Of a DNA stretch of 64,000 nucleotides, positions 8,867-17,579 are shown in pieces. The position numbers and the translations under genes were made by a program. Under the pieces are notes generated by a model. It was not told the DNA's origin. It did not search any database and saw only the letters and a program-made list of their open reading frames with translations. The DNA is from Bacteroidota bacterium (lineage in GTDB: Bacteria > Bacteroidota > Bacteroidia > Chitinophagales > Chitinophagaceae), in the NCBI GenBank assembly GCA_016868455.1, contig VGGV01000009.1, positions 1 through 64,000 of the forward strand, read 5' to 3'. Position 1 is the stretch's first letter; the number at the start of each line of letters is the position of its first letter.

Positions 8867-9511
8867 TTATTTTGAACCAATATCAAACCCGCCCGGACTT
8901 TTAAAATGCCCGTTCATTTTTATTTTTTCTTTTAACTGCTCCATACCCGCCACCATCGGTATCATTTTGGCGAGAAAACGCTTCAGGTACTCCTGCCGCT
9001 GGCGCTCATCCAGCAGGCCCAGCAGTTCATATTCTTCTTCCAGCGAAAGACCGATATGATGGGCCACATCATACACTTTTATTTTGTCTTCCTCTTTCTT
9101 AAATTCCTTATTCACCTTAAGAAGCTGATGCAGGTCCCGTATGCTGTTCATCACTTTGCGCATCAGCTCCGGGTTGCCCTGCTCATAGGTTTCAGGATAA
9201 TTTACAATGGCCCCGCTGTACAGTTTATCCGGTACATCCTTTATTACCTCCAGAATGCGAAAGACCCGGATGCCTTTTGTTTTGATATCCATCTCGCCGT
9301 TTTCATGCACAGCCGATAGTTCAGTTATTTCCACCAGCGATCCGTAATCCTGCACCTTGTTTTCAATCACTGTTGGAATACCGAAAGGTTTTTTCGTCGT
9401 ATGGCATTCGTTGATAAGCTGCGTGTACCTTGGCTCAAAAATGTGGAGGTTCAGGTTTTCGCCGGGGTACACCACAATGCCAAGCGGGAATATAGGGATG
9501 AAATTGGTCAT
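8867..9511 (-). CDS. Lon substrate-binding (LON) domain protein
   Basis: A 214-residue stand-alone LON N-terminal domain without the AAA+ or protease parts. The start IPIFPLGIVVYPGENLNLHIFEPRY is the family signature, followed by the beta-rich pseudobarrel (residues 1-110) and a helical tail. Such proteins occur widely but their role is unclear; peptide or substrate recognition is inferred from homology to Lon. It lies 20 bases after a glycosyltransferase gene and 12 before coaX. Confidence 0.85.
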   Translation of the reverse strand: MTNFIPIFPLGIVVYPGENLNLHIFEPRYTQLINECHTTKKPFGIPTVIENKVQDYGSLVEITELSAVHENGEMDIKTKGIRVFRILEVIKDVPDKLYSGAIVNYPETYEQGNPELMRKVMNSIRDLHQLLKVNKEFKKEEDKIKVYDVAHHIGLSLEEEYELLGLLDERQRQEYLKRFLAKMIPMVAGMEQLKEKIKMNGHFKSPGGFDIGSK

Positions 9512-9531
9512 AGTTCACAATAAAGTACAAA

Positions 9532-10305
9532 TTACGAAATACGAAGTTCCTTTTTTTTGCGTTGCATTCCTTCCAGTTTTGTATACTTCAGGGCGGTGTA
9601 CCGGGCCGTAATTTTTGCGCTCAGGTATCCTTCCTTTCCGTCTAAAAAGCCCAGTTTTAAAATATAGTTGCTGAAGAAGGAAAAAAATGGTGAAAGTTTT
9701 CGCTTTATCCAGCCCGCCTTTTTGCCCTGCCGGTAATATTTTTCCGCCCCCAATTGTGCATAGTGGTCCATTTTTCTTTTGTAATCATCAAGGCTCTTCA
9801 GTGTGCGGTGCAGAATGCAACCTTTCATTCTTTTGATAACTGCGCCGGCAGGAAGTAATAATTTTTCATGCACCGGCGCTTCATCCCATTGTACCGTTTT
9901 GCGGTTAAACAAACGAACATGAAAGTCTTTACCCCACTCACCGAATTGCAATGGTTTGTCTTTAAAAAAATTTTTGAAAGCCATCTCATAAACCACCGTT
10001 TTACTTTCGGGTTCCCATTGCTGAAGTGTTTTTTTCAGTTCTTCATCAACCGCCTCATCTGCATCCAGAAAAAGCACCCAGTCGTGCCGGGCAAGAGTCA
10101 GCGCTTTGCCTTTGGTTTTGCCAAACCCTTCCCAACTGCCCTCATATAACCTCACACCGAACCGCCTTACCAGTTCCTGCGTGCCATCAGTACTTCCGTT
10201 ATCATAAATCACAATATCATCACTAAGGCCCTGCAGGCTTTGCAGGGTTGAGCCGATAACATCAGCTTCATTTTTACAAACTATTACCACAGACAGGGGG
10301 TGCAT
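9532..10305 (-). CDS. glycosyltransferase family 2 (WaaE/KdtX-like)
   Basis: A GT-A enzyme of 257 residues. It begins SVVIVCKNEADVIGSTLQSL, has the nucleotide-binding DNGSTDGT, and the metal-binding LDADEA (D-A-D). The later R-L-F-N-R and H-x-x-L segment resembles WaaE/KdtX-type LPS core transferases, which often act in envelope polysaccharide synthesis. It is the first gene of the minus operon ending in lptC, consistent with an envelope role; the sugar donor and acceptor cannot be stated. Confidence 0.82.
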   Translation of the reverse strand: MHPLSVVIVCKNEADVIGSTLQSLQGLSDDIVIYDNGSTDGTQELVRRFGVRLYEGSWEGFGKTKGKALTLARHDWVLFLDADEAVDEELKKTLQQWEPESKTVVYEMAFKNFFKDKPLQFGEWGKDFHVRLFNRKTVQWDEAPVHEKLLLPAGAVIKRMKGCILHRTLKSLDDYKRKMDHYAQLGAEKYYRQGKKAGWIKRKLSPFFSFFSNYILKLGFLDGKEGYLSAKITARYTALKYTKLEGMQRKKKELRIS

Positions 10306-10397
10306 GTATGCAAATATGAAATCTTTTCGGCGTCCGGCCCCATTCCTTTTTACCCGTCATTTAAAAATGTGTAAGTTGCCGCACAATCAAATTGCAG

Positions 10398-11297
10398 ATG
10401 AACTGGCAGGAGTTATTGCGGCAAATGCAGCAGGGCGATATAAAGGCGCTGGCCCGCAGTATATCTTTGGTGGAAAATGAGCTTCCGGGTTATGCATCGC
10501 TGCTGCAGGCGCTTCCCGTGTCAGCAGCAAAGGTTATTGGCATTACCGGGCCGCCCGGCGCCGGGAAAAGCACCCTGGTTGATGTTATTATCGGGTTGCT
10601 TGTGAATTCAGGGAAAAAAGTTGGTGTTCTTTGTGTTGACCCCTCATCGCCATTTAACCTGGGCGCTGTGCTGGGCGACCGCATCCGCATGAGCGACTGG
10701 TACACCCATCCTGATGTGTTTATCCGCTCCCTGGCTACAAGGGGTTCGATGGGCGGGCTGAACCCGAAGATCATTGAGATTACCGACCTGCTGAAAGCCT
10801 TTCATTTCGATTATATCCTTGTGGAAACGGTGGGTGTGGGGCAAAGTGAAATTGAGATTGCAGGTCTGGCGGATGTAACGGTGGTGGTGGTGGTTCCGGA
10901 ATCAGGCGATGAAGTGCAAACGATGAAGTCAGGGCTGATGGAAATTGCGGATGTGTTTGTGGTAAACAAAGCTGACCGGCCTGATGCTGACTTGTTTGAA
11001 AAAAATCTCCGCCAGATGCTGGCTCCGGCATTCAGCAAACATTATCATGAGGTGCCGGTAATAAAAACCATTGCTTCGCAAAGGGAAGGTGTCCGGGAGT
11101 TGCTGGACATTATATTGCACCAGTGCCAGAAGTCGCATATTTCCGATCGTCATTTCTGGCTGCTGGCTGAAAAAGCATGGTGCCTGATTGAACAAAAAAG
11201 AATGAAGGATGTTGATAAGGCCGTATTAAAAAGAGAAATTGAATTACTTTTTCAGAAGGGGACATTCAACCTGTATCAATTTATTGCAGACAAATAA
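10398..11297 (+). CDS. meaB: methylmalonyl-CoA mutase-associated GTPase MeaB
   Basis: A G3E P-loop GTPase that protects and reactivates the adenosylcobalamin enzyme methylmalonyl-CoA mutase. The 299-residue protein has the Walker A GPPGAGKS (residues 51-58), the CVDPSSPFNLGAVLGDRIRM segment typical of MeaB/ArgK, the base-recognition NKAD and a helical dimerisation C-terminus. I use the ATG at 10398 rather than the TTG two codons upstream. The mutase subunits are not in this window, so the partner is inferred from the family. It is divergent from the glycosyltransferase at 10305 and followed by a CDGSH gene after 5 bases. Confidence 0.93.
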   Translation: MNWQELLRQMQQGDIKALARSISLVENELPGYASLLQALPVSAAKVIGITGPPGAGKSTLVDVIIGLLVNSGKKVGVLCVDPSSPFNLGAVLGDRIRMSDWYTHPDVFIRSLATRGSMGGLNPKIIEITDLLKAFHFDYILVETVGVGQSEIEIAGLADVTVVVVVPESGDEVQTMKSGLMEIADVFVVNKADRPDADLFEKNLRQMLAPAFSKHYHEVPVIKTIASQREGVRELLDIILHQCQKSHISDRHFWLLAEKAWCLIEQKRMKDVDKAVLKREIELLFQKGTFNLYQFIADK

Positions 11298-11302
11298 AGT
11301 TT

Positions 11303-11575
11303 ATGGACACAATACCCAATGAAGGCCTTCCGAAAATTGCCGCCTGCGAGCCCGCCGGTGTAATGGTGGAGCCGGGAAAAGTTTATTCCTGGTGCAGTTG
11401 CGGCCTGAGTGAAAAAGAGCCTTTTTGCGACAGCAGCCATAAAAAAGTGGAAGGCATGCCTTTCCGCAGTGTAAAAGTGGTTTTTGATAAGGCTGAAGAA
11501 ATATGGTTTTGTCAGTGCAAACAAACCAGGACGCCGCCGTTTTGCGATGAAACGCATAAAACACTCCGTAAATAA
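11303..11575 (+). CDS. CDGSH-type iron-sulfur protein, two clusters
   Basis: A 90-residue protein with two CDGSH-like motifs, each giving three Cys and one His for a 2Fe-2S cluster: C31, C33, C42, H46 (CSC...FCDSSH) and C70, C72, C81, H85 (CQC...FCDETH). No signal peptide is visible, so it should be cytoplasmic. Tandem CDGSH proteins are small redox or cluster-transfer proteins; the partner is unknown. It probably shares a transcript with meaB. Confidence 0.88.
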   Translation: MDTIPNEGLPKIAACEPAGVMVEPGKVYSWCSCGLSEKEPFCDSSHKKVEGMPFRSVKVVFDKAEEIWFCQCKQTRTPPFCDETHKTLRK

Positions 11576-11670
11576 CCACCGGCCTGAAGGTATTTTAAGA
11601 AATAACACAGTTATCAAGGGCTGTGGATTTTACTTATATCAGAATTAAGAGGATGTCCTTATTTTTCTGA

Positions 11671-12797
11671 ACCAATGAAAGGGTTACCCCAGCCAGAAAA
11701 TTCCGGTTGGTATTGGCGGAGGCAATTCCAGTTCACTTGGATGTACCACTACGCTGCGTGGGCTTGGAGGAAAGGCATTAAGTAACTGGTCGGGAACAAG
11801 AATCTTTTCAGGCGGTGGCGGCGCCGCCGGTCATTCAAATAACGGATTTAGCTCTGTTCATGGAGGCAATGGCGGCGGAATTGTTTTTATCTGGGCCAAT
11901 AACCTGACCGGTAATAACGAACATATTTCAGCAAACGGGGCTAACGGAGGCGATTCACAATCTGACGGAGCCGGGGGTACTATTATTATGAATGTAGCTA
12001 ATTATACCGGCAATTCAGTAATCAGGGCCAATGGCGGAAACTCGGCTAATGGCGGTACTATAGGCGGGTGTTATGGCGGAGGGGGAGACGGAAGCGGTGG
12101 CGCTGTTTATTTTACCGGCGCTGTTCGGGCTATTACTGTTTCTGTAAATGGCGGCGCTGCCGGAGTAGAAAGTGGGAGGGACGGAACATGTGCAGCAGAA
12201 CAGGCCGCAGGTGCAGGAAGCAACGGGCAAATATTTTCTGTTTACAGCTTCCGCCGTTCATTCGATCCTGCCGGGTATTGTCTTTTACTATTGCCTTCAA
12301 AGCTGCTTTACTTCAAAGCACAGTTGATGAATCAATCGGTGCTGCTTAACTGGCAGGTGGATCACCCCGAACTGGTGAAGCAGTTTACAGTAGAAAAGAA
12401 AACCGGCAACGATTGGGTAGTTATTGCAGTTGTTGACCCGGCTGATGGTCGCTTTAAATATTCCGCCACGGACTTATATCCTGCTACCGGTCACAATTTT
12501 TACCGACTGAAAGTGACCGAAAGAAGCGGCAGCAGTGATTATTCTGAAACAAGAATGGTGTGGATGGGTAACCGGAGTGAAGACTTTTTTATTTATCCCA
12601 ATCCTGCCTCAGGTAATGTATTTGTAACCGGAAAGTTGGTAAGGGGGGAAATGCTGCAGTTAATCAATCTTTATGGAAGTATATTGTGGCAGCAAAAAAT
12701 TCAGGCTGAAAACCAGACAATCGGATTACCACCGCTTCCACCCGGCGTTTATCTTGTCAGGTATAAAAAAACAGTAAAAAAACTGATCGTTCGTTAA
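11671..12797 (+). pseudogene. T9SS-secreted glycine-rich protein, 5'-truncated
   Basis: The reading frame is open from just after a TGA at 11668 to 12797, but the first ATG in frame is at 11988, in the middle of the glycine-rich region. The N-terminal signal peptide needed for type IX secretion is missing. What remains is a glycine/serine/asparagine-rich stretch of about 180 residues, then a beta-sandwich-like segment (VLLNWQVDHPELVKQFTVEK) and a C-terminal type IX sorting domain (FFIYPNPASGNVFV to YLVRYKKTVKKLIVR). The coding similarity begins abruptly near 11690. I infer that the 5' part was deleted and that the gene is dead. Confidence 0.7.
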
Positions 12798-12823
12798 TCG
12801 CCTTCCCATAAGTTTCAAACATC

Positions 12824-12831
12824 TACTTTTG
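12824..12831 (+). promoter_or_regulatory. -7 box upstream of the GT17 gene
   Basis: TACTTTTG matches TAnnTTTG and lies 20 bases before the ATG at 12851. No good -33 element is visible, so this is a partial match. Confidence 0.3.
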
Positions 12832-12850
12832 CCTGCATCATTTAATTCCC

Positions 12851-13720
12851 ATGAAAGTATTTGATTGCTTTACCTTTTTTAATGAACTGGATCTGCCCGA
12901 ATTGCGTCTGAAGTTGCTGGACGATTATGTGGATTGGTTTGTTCTGACTGAATCAAACCTCACATTTTCCGGGAAAGACAAATCTTATTATTTTGAAGAG
13001 AATAAAAACCGGTATGCCCCGTGGCTTCATAAGATTATTCATATTAAAGCCCGTCAAAGCAGGGAAGGAATGGATTTTTCTTCAGTTGAAACATCCTATA
13101 ATCCTCTCAGCGCTGCTTTCCGGATGGGGTATTAGCACCGCAATACACTGGCACAGGCTGTTTCTTCTGTTGCCGGTGAAGATTTGGTTCTGATCGGCGA
13201 CGTGGATGAAATTCCCGATCCTTTAAAACTTTCAAAAATAAATCCTGTTAATGGCCCGGTTGTTCTATCCATGCTTTTTCATTATTATTTCCTGAATTGT
13301 CAGAATGCCGGGAAAGAAAGATGGTGGAACGGAACCATTGCATTAACGGGAAAACAATTTAAGGAAACTACGCCCCAGGCGCTGAGAGATAAACGCAATG
13401 AGCTTCCTGTTGTAAAAAAATCGGGCTGGCATTTTTCCTATCTGGGTGGCCTGGAAAAAATCAAAGAAAAAATAAAGTCGTTTGCGCATACGGAATTCAA
13501 TAAAGAAGAATTTCTGAATGACCAGAACATTCTTGAAGCCATGAGGCTGGGAAAAGATATCTTTAAAAGCCCGGAAGTACATTATCAATTTGTTTCTGTA
13601 CATTATTATCCGCCTTATCTCAGAAAGGTCATGTTGCAATATCCTGCTTTTCTGCATCAAACAGGTAAAGAAACTATATTGCAGCGGTTGTATTATTCTG
13701 TCAATAATTTATTCCGCTAA
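12851..13720 (+). pseudogene. GT17-family glycosyltransferase with in-frame TAG
   Basis: Matches the family-17 glycosyltransferases (beta-1,4-N-acetylglucosaminyltransferase-like): the opening VFDCFTFFNELDLPELRL, the YYFEENKNRYAPWL region, the metal-binding DVDEIPDP and the later GWHFSYLGG and FAHTEFNKEEF. Codon 95 (13133-13135) is TAG. The sequence on both sides of it is in the same frame and continues the family alignment (FRMGY, stop, HRNTLAQAV), so this is a point nonsense change, not a frameshift; CAG or TAC to TAG would explain it. An internal start at 13184 would lose the first third. Total length, about 289 residues, is otherwise normal. Confidence 0.75.
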
Positions 13721-14485
13721 ATGACTGCCCTGATAGGCCGAATTTCCTGTTTTGTAAATGAAAAAAATCTTGGTTACAATAAAAATTTTGAAAAAGGATT
13801 TCGTTTCGCAAAAGGTGATTATATCGCACCCTGCGACCAGGATGATATCTGAGAAGCCGGCAAGGTTGAAATAATGATGAAGCAATGGCCGGTTGGTTGC
13901 GGCTTTGTTTATTCTTTGTCGGGAAATTTTTCCGGGAATGACTTTGCAGGCAGAACGGCGGCACCGAAAGTTCATTACAGTGATGTTGATGATATACACA
14001 AACTTGTTTTCAACAGCCCGGTACATGGCCATGCCTGCATGTTCAAAAAAGAATTATTAAATACCTGCACTCCGTTTCCCGCTGATATTTTTTATGACTG
14101 GTGGATCAGTATGCATGCCGCCAGCACAGGGATTATCGGCTGCATTCCTCAAACCCTTACATGGCACCGGGTGCATGAAAAAATTTTTTTCCTGCATCTT
14201 ACTTCGATAAAGGATAAACAAGAAAGAGAAACCCGCCTCAGGAAACAAATGATCCATTCTATCGAAACATTCTTTCAAAAACCCGTGGCAAGAGAAAAAG
14301 AAAAACGGTCGTTGCTGCACTATACCTCATTGCTGAAAGAAATGGATGGGAAAACATGTTCTCCGGCCATGTTCCGCTATATCATGAAAAACAGAAAACT
14401 GATTTTTCATTACAAAAAAAAACCAATGGTTTTCTTTTCGCGTCTTAAACATGCAATTCGAATGGCCAGAAAAGGATTATTGTAA
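13721..14485 (+). pseudogene. GT2 glycosyltransferase, 5'-truncated, in-frame TGA
   Basis: The frame begins directly after the GT17 stop codon. It enters a family-2 glycosyltransferase well past the usual start, at FVNEKNLGYNKNFEKGF, so the first 45 or so residues with the nucleotide-binding strand are missing. Codon 44 (13850-13852) is TGA in the metal-binding motif, where the family has Trp (CDQDDI followed by stop; normally DQDDIW). Beyond it the frame continues without a break (EAGKVEIMMKQW ... WHRVHEK) to 14485. Both lesions hit essential parts, so the gene should be inactive. Its adjoining position to the damaged GT17 gene suggests loss of a shared glycosylation function. Confidence 0.72.
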
Positions 14486-14492
14486 AGATCAG

Positions 14493-14717
14493 TTAAACAG
14501 TCTTCCGGTTATTTTTCCACCACCGATAACTAATATAACCTACTATGGCAAAAGGCGCAAAGGCCAGGTACAGGATACCGGAATTCATTCCTTTGGCTGG
14601 TTTTTCACCTAATTGCTGGGCTGTTTTAGTGCAAATGGAACACTGGGCAGAAGAAATATAAAATGCAGAATGTAAAATGCAAACCGTAAAAATGAAAGCC
14701 AGTACCCGCTGTTTCAT
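14493..14717 (-). CDS. small CxxC membrane protein
   Basis: A 74-residue protein with an N-terminal signal segment, the motif AQCSICTKTAQQLGEKPAKGMNSGI just after it, and one transmembrane helix (ILYLAFAPFAIVGYISYRWW) followed by a basic end. Only the CxxC pair suggests redox or metal binding on the periplasmic side. I do not recognise a characterised family; similar small proteins are common in Bacteroidota. It is separated from the glycosyltransferase at 14752 by 34 bases on the same strand. Confidence 0.65.
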   Translation of the reverse strand: MKQRVLAFIFTVCILHSAFYISSAQCSICTKTAQQLGEKPAKGMNSGILYLAFAPFAIVGYISYRWWKNNRKTV

Positions 14718-14751
14718 CCCCTGTTATTTGATGCAAAGATAACTCTTACGG

Positions 14752-15888
14752 CTAAAGCCTAATCAATTGTCCGGCAATTTTCTGAAATTGATAGCCCCAA
14801 TGATCCCAGTTCAGTTTTTCTTCATAATACTTTCTGGCAGATTGTTTTAAATTTCGAAAAGCATGTTGATCAAAAAAAAGCTGACCAATCTTTTCGGCAT
14901 ATGACCCTGCCGCGGCCGAATGGGGAAGGGCAAAGCCGTTAATACCGTCTTTTACATATGTAGAAACGCCGCCGGTATCGGTTGTAATGGAAGGAATGCC
15001 ATAGGCTGAAGCTTCGCTGAAAACTATGCCTGCACATTCAGCACGGGTAGGAAGCAGCAGGCAATCTGTTTGCAGAAAAATCTGGTGCAGTTGCCTGAAA
15101 TCTTCATCTTTATTCTTGTCAAGGTAGGGGATCACCGTAATTCCGCTATCTTTTATTTCATACGGAGGTACACACCCTATGATATGCAAATGTGCATTTA
15201 TTCCATCCTGTTTTAATTTTCGGTAGGTCTCAAGAGCTATATCACCGCCTTTTCTTTCCCAATCAACTCCGAGAAACAGCAAATTGCATATACCGTTTCG
15301 TTTAAAGTTTATTTCCTCAGCATTGGGTATCCTGTCCAGGTTGGCCCCACAAGGCGCTACAGATATTTTCCCGCTGTTTATTCCATAGTCATTCACTGCT
15401 GAAATTTTATTCCAGTCGGATGCGAGCATACAATGCGATGCTTTTTGGAAAGCTTTTTTATCCAGTTCAATTCCCTTCCGGACATTGTAACGGGCCAGGT
15501 TGCTGAAACCGGGGTAATACCCCTGCAGCTGCTGAAAAGTGGCATCCGTCATGTAGATAACCGGAATATCCGTTTCCACATAAGCAATCATTTGGGAAGA
15601 AGCTGATACAAATAATACATCAACCGGTCTTTTTTTCAATTCTCTGGTCAGCTTTTTACTGAAATAGTTTGCGTAAGAAGTTAAAAATTCAACCGAAGTA
15701 TGTTTCTGAAACCAGCGGCGGTTAATGCTTTTTTGCGTAGTGAGCCACTCCTGCAGCAACTTGGGCAATTTATACTGAAATATTTCCACTTCCCCGTATT
15801 TCTTCAGTTGCTGAAGAGTATAATAGCTGATGCCCGACCAGGTCTTTTTATCTTCTGGATTATATCTGGCTGCAAATCCGATTTTCAT
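14752..15888 (-). CDS. glycosyltransferase family 4 (GT-B)
   Basis: A 378-residue GT-B enzyme. The N-terminal domain begins MKIGFAARYNPEDKKTWSGISYYTL; the C-terminal domain holds FLGVDWERKGGDIALETYRKL and the donor-binding motif ECAGIVFSEASAYGIPSITTDTGG, in which two glutamates seven residues apart are typical of family 4. It is the last of three adjoining glycosyltransferases (gap of 2 bases to the one upstream), so they probably build the same polysaccharide or glycan. Substrates are unknown. Confidence 0.85.
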   Translation of the reverse strand: MKIGFAARYNPEDKKTWSGISYYTLQQLKKYGEVEIFQYKLPKLLQEWLTTQKSINRRWFQKHTSVEFLTSYANYFSKKLTRELKKRPVDVLFVSASSQMIAYVETDIPVIYMTDATFQQLQGYYPGFSNLARYNVRKGIELDKKAFQKASHCMLASDWNKISAVNDYGINSGKISVAPCGANLDRIPNAEEINFKRNGICNLLFLGVDWERKGGDIALETYRKLKQDGINAHLHIIGCVPPYEIKDSGITVIPYLDKNKDEDFRQLHQIFLQTDCLLLPTRAECAGIVFSEASAYGIPSITTDTGGVSTYVKDGINGFALPHSAAAGSYAEKIGQLFFDQHAFRNLKQSARKYYEEKLNWDHWGYQFQKIAGQLIRL

Positions 15889-15890
15889 TT

Positions 15891-16730
15891 TTATAGAAAT
15901 CTTCTGGCTATCCGGTTATAGGTTGTTTCTTCAGACTGAATATGCGCTGCAGTAAGCTTCGACAAATATTTTTCCCATGCAAATGACTCCCACAGGTGAT
16001 GCAGATAAGCTTCGGGAAATTCATTTACTTCTACAAACATCGCCTTCAATCCTGCATCATCATAAAGCGGGTAATGAAATGCGAACGGGCCGCATTGTGT
16101 AAGCCTGTCAGGAAATTGCTCTGCCAGCCGCTGTGGTACCAGTACCGAATGCTCATTCCAGTATCTATCTCTTCCCCGGGAGCGGAAATTTTTATATCTC
16201 TGCAACCAAAGGTTTACAAATTCGCTGTTTTTTTCTGAAAGCAAAACAGCATTACAAAGTCCCGTTGAGCCGTTTTTATTTCTTTTCAGCAACCCTAGTT
16301 TTAATTTTAAATGTTGTCTCCAGTTTTGGGGAACAAACTGAGCTTTCAGCTCCTGGCCGATTACGAACCGGTTATTCAATAATTCGCACAGCGGTTTCAC
16401 AGAAATTGTATCAAGATCAAGATAAATGCCGCCGGATTCCTTTAAAACCTGCAACCGCACCACATCGGCCTTATGCGCCACATGGTAAAGTTTATTTCCC
16501 ATAATGCTTTCCGGCGCTGTTATCTTATTCAGGATAAGAAGCGGCTTTGCCCTCTCCCACCACTCGCCTTCCGGTTCATACTGGTAATGAAAATAAGCAG
16601 TTACCGGTTTATTTAACTCAACGGCAGATTTCATTGATAAATAATGGACCAGTGAAAAGGGCTTGCCGCCAAAATCAGCCGCCATGCCAAAAACAAAATG
16701 AAGCATATTCGGAATCATTGATTGGCCCAT
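15891..16730 (-). CDS. DXD sugar-transferase (GT32-like)
   Basis: A 279-residue protein with the Gly_transf_sug signature: IPNMLHFVFG at the start, AHKADVVRLQVLKESGGIYLDLDT in the middle (DLD being the metal-binding DXD), and SVKPLCELL after it. This arrangement is found in OCH1-like and capsular polysaccharide transferases. The start overlaps the upstream GT25 gene by 16 bases; an alternative ATG at 16718 (MIPNMLHF) would remove most of the overlap and fits the family start better. Middle gene of a three-gene glycosyltransferase group. Confidence 0.8.
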   Translation of the reverse strand: MGQSMIPNMLHFVFGMAADFGGKPFSLVHYLSMKSAVELNKPVTAYFHYQYEPEGEWWERAKPLLILNKITAPESIMGNKLYHVAHKADVVRLQVLKESGGIYLDLDTISVKPLCELLNNRFVIGQELKAQFVPQNWRQHLKLKLGLLKRNKNGSTGLCNAVLLSEKNSEFVNLWLQRYKNFRSRGRDRYWNEHSVLVPQRLAEQFPDRLTQCGPFAFHYPLYDDAGLKAMFVEVNEFPEAYLHHLWESFAWEKYLSKLTAAHIQSEETTYNRIARRFL

Positions 16731-17506
16731 TTTTCCCTGATATTCGACCTGTCGGTATTATCAGTAAACACTTCCTGGTTGAATAAAAATTTTTTTACAG
16801 CAAATGCTTTTAATTCATCCTTTAACACCAGCGCCGTTAAAAGATTATCCGCCCGGTAATGCACCGGTGTTTGGGCAGCGAGCAATTTTCTGGCGGCTGA
16901 TTTGCTCACGGCATAAGTATGGGTGCAGTCATGGAAGCCTGCCCTCCACAAATGTGCGCTGAATTTTTTGGGCAGCCCGTTCTTTATCATACCCGCCGGT
17001 ATTTTGCTTAGTCCCAGTGCGGACATTAAAAGGTAAATGGCGTTTTTTATCCTTTTGCCAAAGGTCAGTTTATCGTTTTTTAAATAGCCCAGGTAAAACA
17101 ATTCCCAGTCAGGTGGCAGTTCTTTCAGACAATCATCGAGCAAGCCAAGTTGATTATAGTCGGGCACCACATCATCTTCCAATACCAGTACTTTTTGCCA
17201 GTTATTGTCAACCATCGCCTGGTAAACCATCCGGTGAGAAAAGGCGCAGGCGATTTCTCCTGTATTTAATAGTTTAAAATAATATCCGGGCGACAATGTA
17301 TTTTTTTTATCGTAGCGGTAATTATTGCTAATAAACTCTTCTGTCAGTTCATTTTTATCGGCGCCATAAAAAAATTCAAATGAAATACCTTCCAGCCGTT
17401 GCTTTACTTTCTCCTGCCGGTCTTTAAAGCGGGGAACGGTTACCACCAGCACTTTGTCAAAATAAGCCTGCAGCAGTTCGTTCGTTTTTCTGATAATATC
17501 CGGCAT
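16715..17506 (-). CDS. glycosyltransferase family 25 (LPS type)
   Basis: A 263-residue protein of the GT25 LPS glycosyltransferase family: VLVVTVPRFKDRQEKVKQRLEG at the start, a short FYGADKNEL segment, LNTGEIACAFSHRMVYQ and the acidic VLVLEDDVVP, then YAVSKSAARKLL. I start it at the ATG at 17506 (MPDIIRK); the 42 codons further upstream cross the typA terminator and are not family-like. It heads the three-gene group and may be read from a promoter close to its start or by read-through from typA. Confidence 0.82.
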   Translation of the reverse strand: MPDIIRKTNELLQAYFDKVLVVTVPRFKDRQEKVKQRLEGISFEFFYGADKNELTEEFISNNYRYDKKNTLSPGYYFKLLNTGEIACAFSHRMVYQAMVDNNWQKVLVLEDDVVPDYNQLGLLDDCLKELPPDWELFYLGYLKNDKLTFGKRIKNAIYLLMSALGLSKIPAGMIKNGLPKKFSAHLWRAGFHDCTHTYAVSKSAARKLLAAQTPVHYRADNLLTALVLKDELKAFAVKKFLFNQEVFTDNTDRSNIREKWANQ

Positions 17507-17529
17507 CCGTACAAATGTAGAAAACAAAA

Positions 17530-17555
17530 CAGCAAATACCGGGGGGTATTTGCTG
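17530..17555 (-). terminator. typA terminator
   Basis: CAGCAAATACC (17530-17540) and GGTATTTGCTG (17545-17555) form an 11-bp perfect stem with a four-base loop. On the minus strand it is followed by TTTTGTTTTC. It lies 25 bases after the typA stop codon. Confidence 0.8.
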
Positions 17556-17579
17556 TAGCAATCAATTATAGGGGATCGC

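Noticed and set aside
12015-12349. Cys- and Arg-rich frames over the glycine-rich region
   Set aside because: Shadows of the GGC/GGA-rich coding sequence of the T9SS protein remnant.
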